Shown here in pieces: positions 11,254 to 20,668 of a stretch of DNA of 31,264 nucleotides. The notes under the pieces were generated by a model. It made no database searches, was not told the DNA's origin, and worked only from the letters and a program-made list of their open reading frames with translations. Within the stretch, counting starts at the first letter, position 1. Each line of letters begins with the position of its first letter. A program made the translations under genes and the position numbers. This DNA comes from Hymenoscyphus infarciens (Eukaryota > Ascomycota > Leotiomycetes > Helotiales > Helotiaceae), in contig LLCB01000482.1 of the NCBI GenBank assembly GCA_001414345.1, positions 1-31,264 of the forward strand. The letters are read 5' to 3'.

Positions 11254-12110
11254 TTACAAAGCGAAAGCCATCAGGAGACCACCGACCAATGCGAAGCTTC
11301 CAGATGCGACCTTTGCGACGGCTCCAGATTTGGCAGCAGTAGCAACGGCGGCAGCACTTGATGCTGATGAAGATCCAGGGGCCTTGGTTGGGGTTGGAGT
11401 GACAACAGTGAGAACTGTGCTTGCGCCTGTCGCACTGGCTGTGGTGTTTCCGTATGGGACTGATGCGCTGGTGGCATTGATGGAGACTGGGAGGATAGTT
11501 GGGGCAGCGGTTGAGAGGATGCTGGTGGTGTTGTTAAGAGCAGAGCTGGTGATGTTTGCGATAGTGACGTTGGAGGATTTAGAGATGGCAACGTTCTTCA
11601 AAGTGGCAGATGACTCGGCGCTGCTGGTGGTGCTTGAAGGCACGGACGAGGAGGCAAGGGAGGAAGACGAGGACGAGGTGGAGGCGGAGATGTGGAAAGG
11701 GTTGGAGTATTGGAAGGTTGTTGGGGCGCTGTCCAGGGTCAACTTAAAGCCATAGGTCTTGAAGTTGGAAGTTGGGACAGTCCAGGAGTATTTTCCTTGG
11801 GTGTTTGGGATACCAGCTATGGTTGGATTAGCAAATATTCATGCTTTCACTTCTCTGGAGAAATAAACATACCGGCAACGGTATCAGCGAGCTGAAGTGT
11901 TGATGGTCCCTCTCCCTGCAGGAGAGTGATGGAGACAGTTGCATCACTGGAAGCGCCAGATGGAGTCCAGGTGATATCAAATGTTGATCCTGCGGAGAGG
12001 AATTGGTCCTTGGTTGGGGCAGTGATAGGATCAAAGCCAGCGGTTGCGTCCTGTGCGAGGGCAGATGTAGCGAACGCGACGAGCGCGACAATGGCTGATG
12101 AGAAAAGCAT
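11254..12110 (-). CDS. secreted GPI-anchored Ser/Thr-rich protein with Kre9/Knh1-type N-terminal domain
   Basis: This is a two-exon gene: exon 1 is 12,110-11,873, the intron is 11,872-11,817, and exon 2 is 11,816-11,254. It encodes 266 residues. Residues 1-19 form a signal peptide (MLFSSAIVALVAFATSALA, cleavage before Gln20). Residues about 24-122 match the Kre9/Knh1-like beta-sandwich domain of fungal wall proteins: FDPITAPTKDQFLSAGSTFD and ITWTPS, then TVSITLLQGEG, GKYSWTV and FQYSNPFHIS at the end. Residues 125-149 are a Ser run, and the stalk holds N-glycosylation sequons at Asn162, 167, 174/175, 193 and 203. The tail ends in a hydrophobic segment (254-266) after small residues, as in GPI signals. 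Known family role: cell-wall glycoproteins linked to beta-1,6-glucan; the biochemical activity is unsettled. The start is chosen because it begins the signal peptide; an upstream extension in the same frame lacks one. Codon use is balanced, unlike the surrounding RIP-affected DNA. Confidence 0.9.
11817..11872 (-). other. 56-bp spliceosomal intron, phase 1
   Basis: On the minus strand the donor is GTATGT, the branch-like motif is TTGCTAATC about 14 nt before the acceptor, and the acceptor is ATAG. Splicing joins GCC-G to CT-GGT, giving Ala-Ala-Gly, and keeps the Kre9-like domain in frame from LADTVA to GIPNTQGKYSW. Without splicing the frame ends eight codons later. The size is typical of filamentous ascomycetes. 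Confidence 0.92.
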
Positions 12111-12177
12111 GTTGATTACGTATTGGGTGGTTGAAATTGTTGAATGAATGGACAGTATCAAGAGATACAAAAGAGGG

Positions 12178-12184
12178 TATATAT
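12178..12184 (-). promoter_or_regulatory. TATA box of the GPI-protein gene
   Basis: TATATAT, in minus-strand context TTTTCATATATACCC, lies 68 bp upstream of the ATG at 12,110. The stretch between is C/A- and T/C-rich (TTCAACAATTTCAACCACCC), like a fungal transcription start and short leader. Confidence 0.55.
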
Positions 12185-12274
12185 GAAAATATGAAGTTGG
12201 TGAGCGGTGGAAACAGAAGAGCAGCAGAGCAGGCTGTGGGAGGGCGCAGGACTTTAAAGGGTTATGCATGCTAC

Positions 12275-12559
12275 AGGGGATTGAGGCAGCCTGATCACCT
12301 CATTAGTCTCAAATGGGCTTAATTTCGACCATCTGCAGGCATCAAGTCGGTTCTTGATCCAATAAATCTCAATTTAAGGATTCTGTCAGGGGGAATCTGG
12401 TGTTGTGGAGCGCTCTGCAGATGAGGAGCAGCCACCGAGGGGAAGCGAGTGGACTCAGTGGAGGCCCTCGCCTTTTTTGGGGAACGCTTGGGGTTGGTTC
12501 CCGTTTCTGCAGGGAGAAATGAGGCATGGCAGGGAACACCAAGGGGAGGCAGGTCCCCT
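12275..12559 (-). promoter_or_regulatory. cluster of STRE-like CCCCT motifs upstream of the GPI-protein gene
   Basis: Five AGGGG/CCCCT cores occur within 285 bp, at 12,275-12,279, 12,388-12,392, 12,438-12,442, 12,542-12,546 (all CCCCT on the gene strand) and 12,555-12,559 (opposite orientation). This is 165-450 bp upstream of the ATG. CCCCT is the core of stress-response elements bound by Msn2/4-type and related zinc-finger factors in fungi. The motif is short, so regulation by stress is inference. Confidence 0.3.
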
Positions 12560-13753
12560 ACGCACACAAACGTCTGACCTGATCACTCCGAGCATGAGGC
12601 GCATGTTGGTTTTTGACATGAGTTGTTGGTGTTGGGAGAAAGTCATTGGCTAGACTCAACGAAATAAACTTGCGGCTGTTCAAATCAGTGCGTGGAAAAA
12701 GTAATAATAGGTCGGAATTTGCCCCATAAAACTCTCATCAACGCGCTGAATTGTTGCTCGTTGTTCACTGAACTAAGTTTTCAAGATCAATCCCGCGGCT
12801 CTGAAAAAAGTTTGGACAAGAACAAGAAAAGGACCAAAACAGCGAGGATTGTCTGAAGTTTGAACTGTCAAGTTATAGCCAAGGGGCTTCGGCAGGCACT
12901 GTCCTTGCGCCGTCTGTCAGTACAATTTCGGCTGAAACTAGTTTTGAAGTTTATTCTACGCCTCAATTTCCGGACTTTCGAGCGAGAGTTCAGTAAGCAG
13001 TCTCAAACTCCCGTGATCTTTCGGGCAATGACAAGGTGTGTGTTTTGGAGATGCCGATGCTTTGCATTTATTCCTCGTGGTTTCGGAGCTGAATGTTAAG
13101 GTCTTGGTGTTGTTTTGTTTAGGTCAAGATGAGGCTTCAGAAAAAGCTAGATTGGTCGGTCCCGGGGCTAAAAATACCCTTCTACACTAGCCACAGCCTC
13201 CTACCTGGCCAATCAGGCGACCTGGATTCCTCACCAGCCACATCCAAATGGGGGAAATTATTGAAATGAGTTGGGAAAGATAATTCGAAAATGCAAGACA
13301 ATTCAACGGCTTTTATGATTTCTTTCGAAATTTTGATGAGTCCAGACTCCAAGAGGATCTGGGGGGAAATCGCACATTGAATAACCGGGCTTTATTTCAA
13401 AATAGACATGGCACGCCCGCACGAGTTTCAAAACATGGGATGACAGCCATCGTGGGAACTTGCCTAACATCAAGCATCAAATCCGCCTAATTTTCCAGCT
13501 CACATTTTATAAGCCTATTGTTGTCCTTCCCTTTGCAATCTATGGGCGTATTCCGTATCTAAATCTTCCTTCGCCGACCCTAACCAAGCAAACAATCATG
13601 GGCGGGCAAGAAATTTGCAACGCGATCGCACATTTGTGTAATGCGGCGTTGCTCAAATCATGTTTTGCTTAGTAGGCGCGGGGCAATGGATGACCCGCCT
13701 CTTGAAAACTCGGTTACGGACAGCTTGAAGCGGAAATGCAGGGAAAATGTGGC
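12560..13753. other. balanced-composition intergenic region, no supported gene
   Basis: Composition is normal, without RIP. Open frames on both strands are short, start without ATG and show no recognisable domain, so none is called. A CCAAT box in strong context (GGCCAATCAGG, 13,207-13,217) suggests a promoter reading to the right whose gene may have been lost where repeats begin at 13,754. That is speculation. Confidence 0.4.
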
Positions 13754-14052
13754 TTTGGCTAAATCCCCTGACCCTTTTGACTAAATCGCCTGACTCTAAC
13801 CCGATTAGGCACTCTTATCGGGCTTATATAATACTAATTCTCTATTTTAAGGGATAGTGACCTTGTTTTCGAGGTTAGGGTTAGTGGCTAGAGGTTAGAG
13901 TTAGTTAGAGTTAGAGATCGAGTATAGGTTAGAGCTAGGGATAAGAGTTAGTAATATATAATTCTATACTTTAGTAGTATTCGAGACTAGAAAACGTTCT
14001 AATTTAGTTAGATTAGGCGATTTAGTTAAAAGAGTCAGAGGATTTAGCTAAA
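13754..14052. mobile_element. 299-bp MITE-like element with ~55-bp terminal inverted repeats
   Basis: The left arm 13,754-13,808 (TTTGGCTAAATCCCCTGACC...) is the reverse complement of the right arm 13,998-14,052 (TTTAGCTAAATCCTCTGACT... when inverted). In the core of the arms almost every difference is C-to-T or G-to-A in the right arm, with one single-base gap; a few other mismatches occur at the inner end. The internal ~190 bp carries GGTTAG/AGTTAG-like repeats and no ORF. Size and structure fit a non-autonomous DNA transposon; the superfamily is unknown because no clear target duplication is visible. Confidence 0.7.
13871..13951 (+). repeat. degenerate GGTTAG/AGTTAG array (telomere-like)
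   Basis: The core of the MITE-like element reads GAGGTTAGGGTTAGTGGCTA followed by repeated AGAGTTAG-type units. One perfect GTTAGGGTTAG is present. Fungal telomeres are commonly TTAGGG, but the array is irregular and lies inside inverted repeats, so it is not evidence for a chromosome end here. Confidence 0.5.
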
Positions 14053-14087
14053 CTTGAAAATATTTACTCTTTCTAAGTATAGTATAT

Positions 14088-14563
14088 TATAATAACACGA
14101 AATATATATAACTATAATAGAGGTATATAAGAGTATATATAGTAGAATAACGTATATAGATACTAGGCACTAATACGGAAGAAAATAATAACTATCTCTC
14201 TTCTATACTAAATATAAACGTCTATATATAAGAGATTAGAAGCTTCTAAGTTCTAATAATAATAATAACCGAGCTCTATCTAATATAGCTAATACTAAAT
14301 AATAAGAGCTAAAAAGCTAAATATATAACCTCTAAACCTTCGAAAAGCTAAATATATAATATCTAACTTTTAATCCCTTCTATATATAAATGTCGGATAT
14401 TAATACCTTTAGCACTTCGCTTATATAAGTATTAGTTATTCGTAATCTCAGCTCTAAAGGTATTAGAGATATCAATAGTACTTAAGAGTATTAGCAGTTT
14501 TACGAATACTAATAATTTAAGATAGTGCTATTATATAATAATCTAGAATAGCGTACTATTATA
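14088..14563. repeat. LTR-like unit with 12-bp inverted ends, copy B
   Basis: This 476-bp copy of the unit seen at 4,418-4,913 and 19,746-20,221 begins TATAATAACACG and ends CGTACTATTATA, which are RIP-altered versions of TGTGATAGCACG and its complement. Unlike copies A and C it lacks the surrounding ~320-bp shared flank. The boundaries therefore define a unit able to insert alone, most simply a solo LTR. It contains the internal TATA-like TCTATATATAAGAG. Confidence 0.6.
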
Positions 14564-15040
14564 TCTTAAAAAGACTTATTCTAAGTCTTTAGTTATCGAT
14601 TAGTATAGTATTAGGTCGATTAGAGTATTATTTATCTCTTTATTATAAAGAATATAATTTATCTACTATTATAGTATCTAGTAGTCGAGGTAGAGTTAGT
14701 AGCTAGTAGTATTATTATTTAAGAGCTAATCGCTCTTTATTTACTACTATATACTATATAATAATAAGATACGAATAAAAGAGAAGCTAATAATTAGCTA
14801 GTAGGTAGAAAGTAGTACGTTACTATAGAGTTATTATATTCTTACTATTATTATATATTATAATAGTAATTATTAAGTAATAAACAATAATTATAAAGTA
14901 ATAGCTATTATTATAAGTAGTATATTAGTAGACGACTTTTCTCTGATTCTAACTTCTCCTTCTTCTCTTCTTTTTATTTAAATAATATAAATAGTAAGAA
15001 TACCTTCTAATTAGGTATATTCTTATATACTAACTTATCT
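14564..15040. other. AT-rich stretch without recognisable content
   Basis: RIP-like composition and no ORF. It begins with a perfect 9-bp hairpin (AAAGACTTA-TTC-TAAGTCTTT, 14,570-14,590). Nothing else was identified. Confidence 0.4.
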
Positions 15041-16136
15041 TCTAAAATATAGGAAACGCTATTCTATAACCAACGCTAGTATAGGTACTATGCTAGCGTA
15101 TAAAATTAGCGATATTTTAATATATTCACTCTTACTAGAAAACAATCGCTACTACCTTCCTAAAAAGGACTAGTCCTACCTAAAAAAGTGAATTTATACT
15201 AAGAGGCTATAAATATATAAAATCGGTTAAAAAGAGTAAATAAAGCTTATAATAACAATAAATTAATAAACTACGTATAATTAACTAAAGTGCTTAAAAA
15301 GTTGATTCAAAGCTTAAAAAGCTTAAATCTAAGGACTTTTCTTAATCGTATACTAATTGCCTAATTAGGCTAGCGCTTTCTCTTTACACTATCCTTTCCT
15401 AGTATACTCTTCTACTACTTTTCGTAAAAGGTTATACTAAAGTCTCTAGTAATCTGCTTATTAACTTCCGCCTATACCTCTATCTTTTCCAGTATCCGAT
15501 TCAACTACGTTCCGTCGACTAGTATACTATAATTTAGGGTTATTATCAAGAGTAGTAGAATTAAAGGCGTTGACTTAAGAGGTTATATCGATATCGAAGT
15601 ATTAGTATCAGATCAAGTACCTATAAATAGGTATATCTAGCTACTAATTTACAGGCGATCTACTATTCACGTTAAATAGACAAAAAGCTTAAATTCATTT
15701 ACTTTATTATATAAATCAGGAGTACTTAATCTTAATAGGTAGATATAGGAGAGTATCCCTCTTACTAGAAAGTCCGAGGAGCTAGCCCCCCGGTGAAAAG
15801 ACAAGTGCCTTATACTATTACTATTAGAACATGTCTAGAAGTTAGGCGATACTCTAAAGAGGCAAAACTAAGGTTATTCCTACTTTTTAGAGAAGTCGAT
15901 ATTTTTATTAATTTTTACGAGTATTAGACACTTTTAAGTAACTATTTAAGTTATATCTATAGTTTCTAGAGTATTAGTAATCAGAAATATAATAATATAT
16001 ATATATGATATAAAAGGGTTTTAAAATACTTCTAGGGTAAATAGGAGGATAAGGGAGTAAATCACGTGATAGCGTGCTTAGTAGACTAGGGACCCCTGCT
16101 AGCGTTGGCTATAGAATAGCGTAACTCTAAAATATA
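15041..16136. mobile_element. short non-autonomous MULE derivative with target-site duplication
   Basis: The element spans 15,052-16,125, flanked by identical TCTAAAATATA copies (15,041-15,051 and 16,126-16,136). Its two ends share the inverted motif CGCTATTCTATARCCAACGC. The left ~550 bp is the reverse complement of 23,585-24,142 and the right ~530 bp is the reverse complement of 20,506-21,140, the two ends of the long MULE. It is therefore an internally deleted relative in opposite orientation, lacking the transposase. Confidence 0.88.
15075..15101. repeat. subterminal palindrome of the MULE family (short copy)
   Basis: The sequence ACGCTAGTATAG-GTA-CTATGCTAGCGT forms a hairpin with 12-nt arms and one RIP-type mismatch. 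The long copy has the same structure at 24,094-24,120 without mismatch. Confidence 0.6.
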
Positions 16137-17341
16137 TATATATATTACCTATATATATATAAAAGTAAGTTCTTCTCTTCTTAATTAGACCTAATTTAAG
16201 GCTAATCTAATATAGTAAAATACCTCTTCTATATTCTCCTAGTATACTTCTAGCTGCTTACCGAGTCTACTATATTTAGTACCTTTAGGTAAAATCTTAG
16301 AATAGAGATTACGTATATACTTTTAAGAAGCTAAAGTCGAAGAAGTATAGGTACTATATTAAGTAGAATACTATATATATCCTAGTAAGTTTAATCTTAA
16401 ATATATACTAAATTCGTTCTAACTTAAGTAGTTACTATAGTTTATTAAGAAGGAGTTTAGTAAGCTTAAGCTTAAGAAGGAAAAGAAGGAGATTAAGAGA
16501 GCTACTAAGGCCTTAGATAAAGTATTAGTTATTACTAGTATAAAGATACTAAAGAATAGTTTAAAGGTATAGTTTACTCTTCTAGAAGAGACTTAGACAC
16601 TTCGTACTAAGGTTACTATAAGTACCTCTTACTTATTAGAGGGGTTTTAGTTACTAATATTCAACAGTTCTTATACTATACTATAGAGAGTAGAACCTCT
16701 ATTTAAACCTAGATTCAGGTCCTTTTTAAAGCCTATCTAAAGAGTTTATAAGTATCCTCTCTAAAGCCGGTTATAGGAAGTCGCTAAGATAAGAAGCGTA
16801 CTTATAAAGAGAAGGTAGAGGAAGAGTTAATTTAGGCTCCTTATACTTAAGAGAGTAGAGAAGAGAATAATAAGTTAGAGAAAGAAGAGGTTATAGCTTA
16901 GAGAGAGTTAGTAGGCTCTATTTCAGTAGTAACTCGGTCTTAGTTCTTTACTTTATTAATTTTAAACATTCCTACTAGTTAGTATTTTATCTTAGGTTTT
17001 TATTATAAGTTCTTTATTAAGAGTAACTAGAATTAGAGAGTATTAATAGAGTTTTATAAATTAACTCTTTTATCTAATTCTTATCTAATTCCTATATATT
17101 AAGCTATTTAGAGAGGTGTTAGAGTAGTCTTAGCTCTTCTAGATATTTAATATAAAAGTCTCTTAGATAATATAGTAAACCCTAAAAATTGTCTATAAGA
17201 TACTAAGTAGGATCTGAATCGTAACTAACTTCGTAGATACTTATAAAAGAGACTTCGTTTCTAATTCTTTAATATTAATATATAAGTATTCACGTTTACT
17301 AAAAGAGTATAGTCTGATCCTATCTAGTAAGTCGGAAAAAG

Positions 17342-17392
17342 TTTTAAAGTTTAAAGTTTAAAAAGTTCAAAAAGTTCAAAAAGTTCAAAGTA
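17342..17392 (+). repeat. short tandem repeat of AAAAAGTTCA type
   Basis: Successive 10-bp units AAAAAGTTCA follow imperfect AAAGTTT units. It is a low-complexity microsatellite inside the degenerate retroelement. Confidence 0.7.
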
Positions 17393-17454
17393 GAGATAAA
17401 AGCGAATTTAAAATAGAGTTAGAAGCGAATATTAAGAGGTAATGTTATAAGTAA

Positions 17455-18600
17455 TAGTAATAACTTAGTTAAGAGCTTACTTCGAGAGCGTACTAATTTA
17501 TATCTAATTCAAAAAATTCACTAAAAGAGTATAGATCTAAAAAAGTTTAAAGTAAAGTCGGAACTGAAAAGTCGATAATATCGTAGATAGTAATAACTTA
17601 GCTAAGAGGTTACTATTCTTTTAAAAGCGTACTGATTTAATTTATATCTAATTCGAAAGTTCAAATAAAAAAAAGGACTTCTAGCTTAGCTAGAAGTAAA
17701 AGAAAGTAAGAAAGAATATAAAGACTATAAGACTCTTATACTAGAGTTAGTAGAGTTTCAGCTAGTTAAAAACGAAGTTATTACCGAAGTTTATTAAATT
17801 ATCTAAGTATCTAAGAATAATAAAAAGAGTGGTTTTAGCTAGTTAAAAGAGTTATTACCGAATTTATCAAGGTTTTACTATCTAAAGTTTAAGATAATAA
17901 AAGAAGTAGTTTCAGCTAGTTAAAAGAGTTTATTACCGAAGTTATTATATTTAAAATTATTATCTAAGTTTAAGACGACAAAAAGAGGTATAGTTTTAGA
18001 TACGACATTTATTAGTACTATTATAAGAACTATATTACTTAGGCCTATAGGCTACCTTATTCTCTTTAAGATACTTAAGGACTTATTTATCTTCTAATTC
18101 CGATTCTACTTCTAAAGTAGAAGACGATTCACTATTATATTATAGAGAGTTTAGAGCTAGATAGAGGGGTATTCTAAACCGTAGTACTAATATCTTATAA
18201 CTTAGCGTTTTAGTAGGTCTCTTTATCTATAGTTAAAAGATTATTTACTATCTTAGTAAAGTTATAATTCTAGTATCTCTTAAGAGTAGTAGAGGCGTTT
18301 TAGAGCTAAGGTATAATCTTATTTTATTCTATATATAAAAGAACCTTTCTAATTCTAGTATCTCTCTAAGTATAGCTATACTCGAAAAGTAACCTTTTAA
18401 AGTTAGTAAAAGTTTCTTTAACGTATTCTTCTCTTAATTCTACTTCCTTCTCTTTTAACTTCTATCTCTTTTAACCTTTATACTAGTAGAGACTTAGTCT
18501 ATAACTATAGTCTTTTTAAATATTTACTAATAGAGGTTTAAGAGAAGTTTAAAGTAGAGTTAGATAATATTTAGTCGAGAAACAGTAATAACTTAGCTAA
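17455..18600 (+). repeat. dispersed repeat starting AGTAATAACTTAGYTAAGAG, three copies
   Basis: The motif occurs at 17,455, 17,589 and 18,583. Each is followed within about 40-60 bp by an AGCGTA(C/T)T motif and then by TATCT(A/G)ATT. The first two are 134 bp apart and look like a tandem duplication. Confidence 0.55.
17758..17990 (+). repeat. 77-bp tandem repeat, three diverged copies
   Basis: Units start at 17,758, 17,834 and 17,911 with TTYAGCTAGTTAAAA, followed by GTTATTACCGAA about 10 bp later and AATAAAAAGAGT-like sequence at the end. The 76-77-bp period is not a multiple of three, so this is not a simple protein repeat. Confidence 0.7.
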
Positions 18601-18773
18601 GAGCTCGCTTCTAAGTTTTATCTTAATAGAAAGCGTATTTTAACCGATTCGTATCTGATTTAAGAGTTTTAAGAAGTAGTAGAAAGTTTATTAAGAGTAA
18701 GAGCTTATAAGTAAAAGAGGTCTAAATATAGGCTTTAAAAAGTAAAGAAGGGTTTGAATAAAGGTTTAAAAAA

Positions 18774-19360
18774 GAGTTAGATTAGTAAGAGTTTAAAGAT
18801 AAAGTGTTTTTTAAGTTATTAACTTTATAGTTTACTTATAATTATATCTATCTTATCTAACTAATTGTTTTATCCTTTATTTTTATACTACTATCTCGTC
18901 TATATATTGTCTATATTTAAGAAGTCTCGCTTATTATTTCGTTAGAATCTTCTAGGTCTTAGTATATAGTTATAGATTAGAGAGAGTTTAAAGAGTCTTT
19001 TAAAAAGAGAGATAGCTCTAGAAGAGAGTTATTAGAAGGTATTAAGAGTAGCTATCTATAGCTAAAAAGGGTATAAATTTAAGCTTAGAAGTAGAAGAGA
19101 GTTAGATTAGAGAGGGTTTAGAAGTAAAGTGTTTTATTAACTTTAAATTATAAGATCGCTTATCTATCTTTCTAGCTTAGCTAGCTAATTCCTTATTTCT
19201 TAATTCTCTACTTCTAAAGCTTATATAACTAACTACATCTAGTCTATATTTAAAAAGTCCTACTAGTCTCTTTAACTATTGTTTTATTAAGATCTTCTAG
19301 ATCTTAGTATATAAGTGCTATTTAAGTAGCTTTTAGAAAAGAAGGTAGCTCTAGAAGAGC
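18774..19360. repeat. ~260-bp tandem duplication, diverged
   Basis: Copy 1 (18,774-19,030) and copy 2 (19,098-19,360) both run from GAGTTAGATTAG, through AAAGTGTTTT and TCTTCTAGRTCTTAGTATAT, to GGTAGCTCTAGAAGAG-like sequence. They lie just inside the LTR/leader copy on its left side. Confidence 0.6.
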
Positions 19361-19440
19361 GTTTAACGCTTTATAATAGAACTAGGTTTAATATTTCGAA
19401 GATATCGATTTAGAAGAGAGAGATAAGATTAGATTTGAAA

Positions 19441-20240
19441 ACCTTCTAGATAACTATTATAAGTTAACTTATTTACTAAATCTAGGGTTATTAGAACTCT
19501 CGAGAACACTTAGTATATTCTAATCCCTTAACGTATACTAAAACACGATTTTTACTAGCTATCTATATAGATACTAAACCCTAGTATTACTAGCTATCTA
19601 AGTAGTCTCTAATTATCTAGCTATTTAAGAATACTATTATAATATTCTAAATTAAGAGTAAATTAACTTCTAAACAAAGAGTAGTAATAAGCTTAAAGGA
19701 GATATTATTAAGGCTATTACTAGTAAAAAAGAGTTATTATTTTTATATAATAATACGAAATATATATAACTATAGTAGAAGCATATAAGAGTATATATAG
19801 TAGAATAACGTATATAGATACTAGATACTAATATAAAAGAAAATAATAACTATCTCTTTTCTATACTAAATATAAACGTCTATATATAAGAGGTTAAAAG
19901 CTTCTAAGTTCTAATAATAATAATAACTAAGCCTTATCTAATATAACTAATACTAAATAATAAGAGCTGAAAAGCTAAATATATAATCTCTAAACCTTCG
20001 AAAAGCTAAATATATAATATCTAACTCTTAATCTCTTCTATATATAAATATTAGATATTAATACCTTTAATACTTCGCTTATATAAGTATCGGTTATTTA
20101 TAATCTTAGCTCTAAGAGTATTAGAGATATTAGTAGTACTTAGAGGTATTAGCAGTTTTACGAATACCGACAATTTAAGATAGTACTATTATATAATAAT
20201 CTAGAATAGCGTACTATTATATATATAGACTTTATAAAAT
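19441..20240 (-). repeat. composite LTR/leader repeat, copy C (matches 4,097-4,935)
   Basis: It shares with copy A the opening TTCTAGATAACT and the conserved ACTTAGTATATTCTAATCCC and AACACGATTTTTACTAGCTA blocks. It also shares the embedded 476-bp LTR-like unit (19,746-20,221, ends TATAATAATACG and CGTACTATTATA) and the short right tail TATAGACTTTATAAAA. Because A and C share flanks on both sides of the unit, they descend from one composite sequence. Confidence 0.65.
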
Positions 20241-20496
20241 AACTTAAGATTACTTTCTAATACTCTTCCGCTTACTAAAACTCCTATTAGAAACGTTTTT
20301 TATACGCTTCTAAATAAGTATATTACTTTCTATTTATTATTATAAATAAAGTAGTATTAATTCTCTTTTACACTTATAATATAAGAGATAGATTATAGAT
20401 TAGGAGCTTATAGCTAGGCCCGGTAGAATACGTGAAAGTAATCTCTTATATAGTATAGTAATAAACGTCTAAAGAGTAAAGGTTAGTAGAAGCTAG
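20241..20496. other. AT-rich spacer between retroelement remnant and long MULE
   Basis: Nothing recognisable. It includes a short less-altered patch around TAGGCCCGGTAGAATACGTG (about 20,415-20,434). Confidence 0.4.
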
Positions 20497-20540
20497 GAAT
20501 ATATAGATTGCGCTATTCTATAGCCAACGCTAGCAGGGGT

Positions 20541-20668
20541 CCCTGGCCTGCTAAGAACGCTACTACGTGATTTACCCTCTTATTCTCCTATTTACTCTAG
20601 TAGCCCCTGGTATACTAAGAGCGCTACTACGTGATTCGCTCTCTCGTCCTCTTATTTACTCTATTAGA
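20541..20668 (+). repeat. 64-bp subterminal tandem duplication in the long MULE
   Basis: Two successive units (20,541-20,604 and 20,605-20,668) both contain CCCTGG, CTACTACGTGATT and TATTTACTCTA. The short MULE derivative has only one unit (about 16,038-16,105, reverse orientation). Repeated subterminal motifs are commonly transposase-binding sites in DNA transposons; that role is inferred. Confidence 0.7.

Larger units (their letters stand above)
16137..19440. mobile_element. degenerate retroelement with internal tandem repeats, related to the 1-4,100 Gypsy copy
   Basis: No ORF is intact. On the minus strand 18,430-18,230 aligns with 3,240-3,020 of the Gypsy gag region (shared ILELERF segment and flanks). 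The LTR/leader copy at 19,441-20,240 follows on the right, as in the first copy. The left third (16,430-16,930) has a broken plus-strand frame rich in Lys/Glu/Leu (KKEKKEIKRATKALDKVL), possibly the tail of a pogo/Fot-type transposase from another insertion; this is weak. Between 17,340 and 19,370 several tandem and dispersed repeats dominate. Confidence 0.5.

Noticed and set aside
11330..11755. Plus-strand 141-codon open frame opposite the GPI-protein gene
   Set aside because: It is the antisense shadow of the Ser/Thr/Ala-rich exon 2; Ala/Val/Glu-rich and without a domain. The minus-strand reading has a signal peptide, intron and family match.
12405..12653. 82-codon open frame (plus) and overlapping minus-strand frames of 63 and 82 codons
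   Set aside because: Non-ATG start, no domain, overlapping frames on both strands, and they lie in the promoter region of the GPI gene.
12860..13099. 79-codon plus-strand open frame, Arg/Phe-rich
   Set aside because: It starts at TTG and shows no recognisable motif; chance frame in balanced DNA.
13460..13672. 70-codon plus-strand open frame
   Set aside because: It starts at TTG and has no family resemblance; could only be revived by transcript evidence.
13871..13951. Possible chromosome end
   Set aside because: GGTTAG-like units are irregular, internal, and enclosed by inverted repeats with other sequence on both sides.
17758..17990. CRISPR-like array
   Set aside because: Units are contiguous 77-bp tandem repeats without distinct spacers, in a fungal retroelement remnant.
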